Of a stretch of 64,000 bases of DNA, positions 59,040 to 64,000 are shown piece after piece; the first letter of the stretch is position 1, and each line of letters opens with the position of its first letter. The notes below the pieces were generated by a model. It was not told the origin of the DNA, did not search any database, and worked only from the letters and a program-made list of their open reading frames with translations. A program made the translations under genes and the position numbers. Source of the DNA: Bacteroidaceae bacterium (GTDB lineage Bacteria; Bacteroidota; Bacteroidia; Bacteroidales; Bacteroidaceae); contig JAEESE010000004.1 in NCBI GenBank assembly GCA_016286165.1, positions 1 to 64,000 on the forward strand. Reading direction: 5' to 3'.

Positions 59040-61418
59040 TTAAGGTGTTATCTCGTACTCGTTGCCGGCGGTGGTATGGATAGTGCGCATCTCATCGCCC
59101 ACGAGGATGCGGCAGTCGCCGCCACGGAGGCTCTTGACGGTGGCTCCCGTGAGCTTGCCCTTGGCCCAGCGTATGCTCACCTCGAAGCCGCCACGGGCAC
59201 GCAATCCGCGGACTTCGCCCTCGGGCCAGAACACGGGCAGGGCGGGCAGCAGACGTATGAAGCCTTCGTGGCTCTGCACGAGCATCTCGGCTACGCCGGC
59301 TGTGAAGCCAAAGTTACCGTCGATCTGGAAAGGCGGATGGGCGTCGAAGAGGTTGGGATAGACGCGCCCGGCGGAGAACTGACGGCCACGGCCGCCACCG
59401 CTGTCGACGAGGCTGAGGAGGGTGCGTATCATGGTGTAGGCGTGGTCGCCGTCGAGGAGGCGTGCCCACAGGTTGAGCTTCCATCCTATGCTCCAGCCGG
59501 TGGCATCGTCGCCGCGGAACTGCAAGGTGGCGCGGCATGCGCGGAAGAGGTCGGGGGTGGCAGAGGCTGTGATCTGACCGCTGGGATAGAGGCCGTAGAC
59601 GTGCGATACGTGGCGATGGTGGTCGTCGATGGCGTCGAGGTCCTCGAGCCATTCCTGCAGCTGTCCGTAGCGGCCTATCTGCATGGGCGGCAGCTTGCCG
59701 AGGGCCACGCGCAGGGAATCGGCAAAGGCGGCATCGCGTCCGAGCACGCCGGCTGCAGCTATGGTCTGGGTGAACAGGTCGTGAACGATTTGTATGTCCA
59801 TGGTGGGACCTGCGCAAAGGGAAGCGCCGCCCTCGCCCTGACCGGGGCCGTGCTCAGGCGATACTGATGGGCAGGTGACGAGCCAACCGTACTTGGGATG
59901 GGGCACGAGGTAGCTCATGAAGAACTCGGCTGCGCCGCGCATGACTTCGTAGTGGCGGTCGAGGAAATCGCGGTCGAGGGTGAAGAGGTAGTGTTCCCAC
60001 AGATGGGTGGTAAGCCACGCGCCGCCCATGGGCCATGCGCCCCAGAAGGGGCCGTCGACGATGCCTGTGGAGCGCCATATATCGGTGTTGTGATGAGCCA
60101 CCCAACCGCGGGCACCGTACATGACGCGGGCCGTCTCGCGACCGGTCTGACTGAGGTCGCGGACGAGGCCGAAGAGGGGATCTGCCATCTCGCTGAGGTT
60201 GCACACTTCGGCGGGCCAGTAGTTCATCTCGGCGTTGATATTGATGGTGTACTTACCGTCCCAGGGTGCCAGCAGGTCGCGGTTCCAAAGGCCTTGCAAG
60301 CCGGCAGCCTGCCCGCCGGGCTGCGACGATGAGATGAGGAGGTAGCGGCCGTAGTTGAACATAAGGGCTGCAAGACCGGGGTCTGTCTCGCCGCGCGAGA
60401 AACGGCGCACGCGCTGGTCGGTCTCCATGGTGTCGACCCGAGCTGGACCGCCTTCGAGGCGCAGGCTCACGCGGTCGAAGAAGTGGCGATAGGCTGCTAC
60501 GTGGTCGGCGGTGAGCTGCTGCCACTTCTGCCGCATGGCGGCCTTCATGATGGCCTCGGCACGCTTGGCGGGATTGGCCGATACATCGGCATAGTTGACG
60601 AAATTAGTGGCTGCGGCTATGTAGATAATGGCCTCGGTAGCGTCCTGCACGGTAAGAGTGGAATCGGTTATCTGCTGGCGGCCGTCGGTAAGGCGCACGG
60701 CAGTACGCGTCTGCATCTCCACGACGCCTTTCACGCCCTCGTGGTCGCGACCGCGGCCGCTCATGACGAGCTCCTTGCCCAGGTGGGTGCGGGTGATGTC
60801 GAGTGGCGATGTGTAGCGAAGCCGGAAGTTGAGAGCCTTAGGCTGCGAGGCTGTGATGCGTACGACCACGGCTCGTGTGGGCAGGGATGCGATAACCTCG
60901 CGTGTGAATGTGATGCCGCGGGCATCGGTCCACACGGTGCGGGTTGTAGCGTCGGTCAGCGTGAGCGTGCGCTCGTAAGCGGTGAGGCTGTCGGCCAAGG
61001 CGTTGCCGCCCTGCGGCAGGGCGTCGATATGGAGGCTGCCGAGCGTCTGATAGGGCATGCCGTTGCGGGGAGTCATGAAGGTGCGTTCCATGAGGCGCTG
61101 CGCTTCCATGGTTCTGTCGTTGAAGATGAGCTCGCGCACACGGGGCAGGTTCTCAAGGGCTGTGGGCGAATCGTTTCTATGCGGTCCGCCGCCCCAGAAG
61201 GAGCCCTCGTTGAGTTGTATCTCCTCGTGCGTTGTGCCGCCATAGACCATGGCACCCATATGGCCATTGCCCACGGGCAACGCTTCAACCCATTGCACGG
61301 CAGGTTTGCGATAGCGCAAAGTTAAATGACTGGCTTCATTCACCTCCTGCGCTGTGACGGCAGCAGATGAAACAGAGAGAAGCATGACTGAAAGGATAAA
61401 AGAGGCTTTCTGTTTCAT
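59040..61418 (-). CDS. GH95 alpha-L-fucosidase (or alpha-L-galactosidase)
   Basis: 792 residues with a signal peptide ([15 protein letters not shown]). The N-terminal beta-supersandwich has [43 protein letters not shown] blocks and [11 protein letters not shown]. The (alpha/alpha)6 barrel has [40 protein letters not shown] and [20 protein letters not shown], in the region of the known acid/base residues. GH95 enzymes release 1,2-linked L-fucose (or L-galactose) from glycans and mucins. With GH20, GH43 and GH2 it points to host or plant glycan breakdown. Confidence 0.94.
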   Translation of the reverse strand: MKQKASFILSVMLLSVSSAAVTAQEVNEASHLTLRYRKPAVQWVEALPVGNGHMGAMVYGGTTHEEIQLNEGSFWGGGPHRNDSPTALENLPRVRELIFNDRTMEAQRLMERTFMTPRNGMPYQTLGSLHIDALPQGGNALADSLTAYERTLTLTDATTRTVWTDARGITFTREVIASLPTRAVVVRITASQPKALNFRLRYTSPLDITRTHLGKELVMSGRGRDHEGVKGVVEMQTRTAVRLTDGRQQITDSTLTVQDATEAIIYIAAATNFVNYADVSANPAKRAEAIMKAAMRQKWQQLTADHVAAYRHFFDRVSLRLEGGPARVDTMETDQRVRRFSRGETDPGLAALMFNYGRYLLISSSQPGGQAAGLQGLWNRDLLAPWDGKYTININAEMNYWPAEVCNLSEMADPLFGLVRDLSQTGRETARVMYGARGWVAHHNTDIWRSTGIVDGPFWGAWPMGGAWLTTHLWEHYLFTLDRDFLDRHYEVMRGAAEFFMSYLVPHPKYGWLVTCPSVSPEHGPGQGEGGASLCAGPTMDIQIVHDLFTQTIAAAGVLGRDAAFADSLRVALGKLPPMQIGRYGQLQEWLEDLDAIDDHHRHVSHVYGLYPSGQITASATPDLFRACRATLQFRGDDATGWSIGWKLNLWARLLDGDHAYTMIRTLLSLVDSGGGRGRQFSAGRVYPNLFDAHPPFQIDGNFGFTAGVAEMLVQSHEGFIRLLPALPVFWPEGEVRGLRARGGFEVSIRWAKGKLTGATVKSLRGGDCRILVGDEMRTIHTTAGNEYEITP

Positions 61419-61441
61419 AGGTTTTTATAGTTTGTGCTCTG

Positions 61442-61472
61442 CAAAGATAGTCCAGAAATGAATTGCTACAAA
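61442..61472 (-). promoter_or_regulatory. Promoter of the GH95 gene
   Basis: Minus strand TTTG (61472-61469), a 19-bp spacer and TATCTTTG (61449-61442), a full consensus match, 24 nt before the start at 61418. Confidence 0.8.
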
Positions 61473-61497
61473 GGAAAAGCGTAAAAAAATGGGGAAA

Positions 61498-64000
61498 TCA
61501 GACGTTGGGGACGATATTCTGCATGTCCTCGAGTATCTGGCAGGCGGATTTGACTGATGTGACACCCTGGATGAGCATGCTGCGGCGCCCGCCCACCTCC
61601 TGCAGCTGGCAGTCGGCAACGTGAAGCGTGGCATAGGCTATACATTGGCCGAAGGCCTGCGACTGGAAGAACGGCGAATCGTCGTCGTGGACGAAATAGA
61701 GGCGCATGCGCTTGTTCTTCAACATGATGCGCTCGGCGCCGAAGTACTTGCCCAGACGACGGAGGCGCACCACGCGGATAAGCTCCTGGGCAGTCTCGGG
61801 GATGGGACCGAAGCGGTCGGTGAGGCGTCGGCGGAAATCCTCTATGGCCTGTTCGCTCTCGAGACCGTCGAGCTCGCGGTAGAGGAGTATGCGCTCGGCT
61901 GAGCCGGGGACAAACGCCTCGGGGAACGACATCTGAAGGTCGCTCTCCAGTTGGCACTCGTCGACGAAAGCATCGCCGGAGGTGACTTCGCCCGACGCCA
62001 CGCGCTCGGCATACAGGTCCTTGAACTCATCGTTCTTCAGTTCCTTGACAGCCTCGGCAAGTATCTTCTGGTATGTCTCATAACCCAAATCGGCAATAAA
62101 ACCGCTCTGCTCGGCACCCAGCAGGTTGCCCGCCCCACGGATGTCGAGGTCCTGCATGGCTATATGTATGCCGCTGCCCAGGTCGGAGAAGTTCTCGATG
62201 GCCTGCAAACGCCGACGGCTCTCCTGCGGCAAGGCTCCCAAGGGGGGCGCCAATAGGTAGCAGAAGGCTTTCTTATTGCTACGTCCTACGCGTCCGCGCA
62301 TCTGATGCAGATCGCTGAGGCCGAAGTTGTGGGCATTGCAGATGATTATGGTGTTGGCGTTGGGGATATCCAAGCCGCTCTCGATGATAGTGGTAGAAAT
62401 GAGGACATCGTAATCGTATGTGGCAAAGGACATTATTGTGCGTTCCAAATCCTCGGGGTGCATCTGTCCATGGCCTACAGCCACGCGGGCATCGGGCACG
62501 TACTTGTGCACCAGCTGTTCCAGTTCGGGCAGGCCCGAAATGCGGTTGTTGACGATGAAGACCTGCCCGTTGCGGCTCATCTCGAAGTTGATGGCTTCGG
62601 CAATGACCTCAGGCGAGAAGGTGTGCACCTCGGTTTGGATGGGATAGCGGTTGGGCGGAGGCGTCTGGATGACGCTGAGGTCGCGCGCGCCCATGAGCGA
62701 GAACTGGAGTGTGCGGGGAATGGGGGTGGCCGTCAGGGTGAGCGTGTCTACGTTCACCTTCATCTGGCGCAACTTCTCTTTAGTGGCTACGCCGAACTTC
62801 TGTTCCTCGTCGATGATGAGCAGTCCTAAGTCCTTGAACTTCACGTTCTTGCCGATGAGCTTGTGAGTGCCCACGAGAATGTCTATCTTGCCTGCCGCAA
62901 GGTCGGCAAGCAACTCCTTGGTCTGCTTAGCCGTGCGTGCTCGGGTGAGATAATCCACGCGCACGGGGAGGTTCTTCAACCTGTCGGAGAAAGTATTGAA
63001 ATGCTGGTAGGCAAGCACCGTGGTAGGTACCAGTACGGCTGTCTGCTTGCCGTCGACAGCTGCCTTGAAAGCGGCGCGCACGGCCACCTCGGTCTTGCCG
63101 AAACCTACGTCGCCGCATACCAGGCGGTCCATAGGGCGGGAGCGTTCCATATCGGCTTTCACGTCGGTTGTAGCCTTCAGCTGATCGGGCGTGTCCTCGT
63201 AGATGAAGCTGGCCTCGAGCTCGTGCTGCAGGTAGCTGTCGGGCGAGAACTTGAAGCCTTTCTCCTCCAAGCGGCGACTGTACAACTTGATGAGGTCGCG
63301 TGCTATGTCCTTGATTTTCTTCTTCGTGCGCTCCTTCATCCGTTCCCAGGCGCCCGTGCCAAGGCGGCTGATACGGGGTGGCTCGCCATCCTTGCCCTTG
63401 TACTTCGACACCTTGTGCAGGGCATGGATAGACACGTAGACGACATCGTCGTGCTCGTAGGTGATCTTAATCATCTCCTGCATGGCTCCGTCAGGCTGGG
63501 GCACGCGCACGAGGCCGCCAAAGCGTCCGATGCCGTGGTCCACATGCACCACGAAGTCGCCCACCTGGAACTCGCGCAACTCCTTCAACGACAGAGCCAC
63601 CTTGCCCGAACGAGCCCGCTCGCTCCGCAGGTGATACTTGTGGAAGCGGTCGAATATCTGATGGTCGGTGAACAGGCATATCTTCAAGTCGTTGTCGGCA
63701 AAGCCCTCATGGAGAGTCTTGGAAACGGGCGTGAAGACGATGTCCCCCTCGCTCTCGAAGATAGCCTTCAAGCGGTCGGTCTGCTTAGATGAGTCGGCTA
63801 AGATATATAATCTGTACCCGCGCGCGAGATAGTCGGCAAAGGTCGATGCCACGAGGTCGAAGTTCTTGTGGAATATAGGCTGAGGGGTGATGGAGAAATT
63901 GAGTGTAGAGGGGCTCGTTTCGCTCGAGGCAGGCCGCAGTTCGATGTGTCGGAAGGCGGAGAAACCGTGCTCGAAAGTAGGAGCGTCGATGAGCAACGTT
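61498..64000 (-). CDS. mfd: Transcription-repair coupling factor Mfd, N-terminus off the window
   Basis: About 833 codons, open to the end of the window (the TTG near 63996 is internal Leu, not a start). RNA polymerase-interaction domain (VGDFVVHVDHGIGRFGGLV, VSIHALHKVSKYKGKDG), then helicase motifs GDVGFGKTEVAVRAAF (Walker A), LIIDEEQKFGV, LTATPIPRTLQFSL, STTIIESGLDIPNANT and QMRGRVGRSNKKAFCYLL (in blocks), and TRCF C-terminal domain. Mfd frees stalled RNA polymerase and recruits UvrA. Ubiquitous housekeeping gene. Confidence 0.97.
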   Translation of the reverse strand, partial: TLLIDAPTFEHGFSAFRHIELRPASSETSPSTLNFSITPQPIFHKNFDLVASTFADYLARGYRLYILADSSKQTDRLKAIFESEGDIVFTPVSKTLHEGFADNDLKICLFTDHQIFDRFHKYHLRSERARSGKVALSLKELREFQVGDFVVHVDHGIGRFGGLVRVPQPDGAMQEMIKITYEHDDVVYVSIHALHKVSKYKGKDGEPPRISRLGTGAWERMKERTKKKIKDIARDLIKLYSRRLEEKGFKFSPDSYLQHELEASFIYEDTPDQLKATTDVKADMERSRPMDRLVCGDVGFGKTEVAVRAAFKAAVDGKQTAVLVPTTVLAYQHFNTFSDRLKNLPVRVDYLTRARTAKQTKELLADLAAGKIDILVGTHKLIGKNVKFKDLGLLIIDEEQKFGVATKEKLRQMKVNVDTLTLTATPIPRTLQFSLMGARDLSVIQTPPPNRYPIQTEVHTFSPEVIAEAINFEMSRNGQVFIVNNRISGLPELEQLVHKYVPDARVAVGHGQMHPEDLERTIMSFATYDYDVLISTTIIESGLDIPNANTIIICNAHNFGLSDLHQMRGRVGRSNKKAFCYLLAPPLGALPQESRRRLQAIENFSDLGSGIHIAMQDLDIRGAGNLLGAEQSGFIADLGYETYQKILAEAVKELKNDEFKDLYAERVASGEVTSGDAFVDECQLESDLQMSFPEAFVPGSAERILLYRELDGLESEQAIEDFRRRLTDRFGPIPETAQELIRVVRLRRLGKYFGAERIMLKNKRMRLYFVHDDDSPFFQSQAFGQCIAYATLHVADCQLQEVGGRRSMLIQGVTSVKSACQILEDMQNIVPNV

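Noticed and set aside
58704..59867. 387-codon open frame on the plus strand, antisense to GH95
   Set aside because: It mirrors the strongly biased codons of the GH95 enzyme on the other strand, which has family motifs along its whole length; the antisense protein matches no family.

Overview
The window comes from a member of the Bacteroidales, most likely a Prevotella-like species (family Prevotellaceae) of the gut, rumen or mouth. The grounds are the Bacteroidetes-type promoters (TTTG, a 19-21 bp spacer, then TAnnTTTG, seen at many gene starts), few Shine-Dalgarno sites, many short Cys-containing lipoprotein signals, and the gene families present: GH2, GH20, GH43 and GH95 glycosidases, BACON, CotH, imelysin plus DUF1111, LytS/LytTR two-component pairs, DUF4491 and fused cobalamin enzymes. 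No tRNA, rRNA, IS element, prophage or CRISPR array was seen.

1-8.2 kb: a redox and stress-type cluster with two copies of a flavodoxin / aldo-keto reductase module, an SDR, a hexapeptide acetyltransferase, an NTF2-like protein cut by the window edge, two AraC regulators and a secreted lactonase-type propeller. 8.2-19.8 kb: surface and carbohydrate genes, namely a 933-aa BACON lipoprotein, a PrcB-like lipoprotein, a GH2 gene broken by a frameshift, a CotH kinase-like protein with Met-rich GGFPxM repeats and its coupled small partner, DUF4491, a GH43 enzyme, and a glutathione peroxidase-nitroreductase fusion. 20-24.2 kb: a LytS/LytTR two-component system, a Gfo/Idh oxidoreductase and a DUF1080 protein.

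24.3-31.0 kb: a probable iron or haem-linked envelope operon (porin, imelysin, di-haem DUF1111 protein, ResB-CcsA fusion). 31.2-50.3 kb: a large cobalamin locus on the minus strand. A B12 riboswitch precedes a TonB receptor, a lipoprotein CbiK-type chelatase and a second TonB receptor. A separate promoter precedes CbiHC, CbiET, CbiG-CobM, BtuC, BtuF, CbiJD, CbiA, CbiP, CobD and CbiB. This is the anaerobic (cobalt-early) route, but cbiL, btuD and the nucleotide-loop genes cobU/S/T are not in the window.

50.5-64 kb: a GH20 hexosaminidase, an AlkZ-related protein, a GNAT and a maltose-type acetyltransferase, tandem paralogous acyl-CoA synthetases with a long AT-rich leader, an HD-domain protein, a GH95 fucosidase and the C-terminal part of Mfd.

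The most unusual structure is repetitive DNA. Two arrays with exactly 22-bp period, each built on a CGACCGGTCG-like palindrome, lie just past minus-strand stop codons about 15 kb apart. A family of GC-rich palindromic elements is inserted in frame in cobalamin and cytochrome genes, in some cases precisely at domain-fusion junctions. There are also GTTAA microsatellites of different period at gene edges and a 7-bp simple repeat inside the ccsA-type gene.
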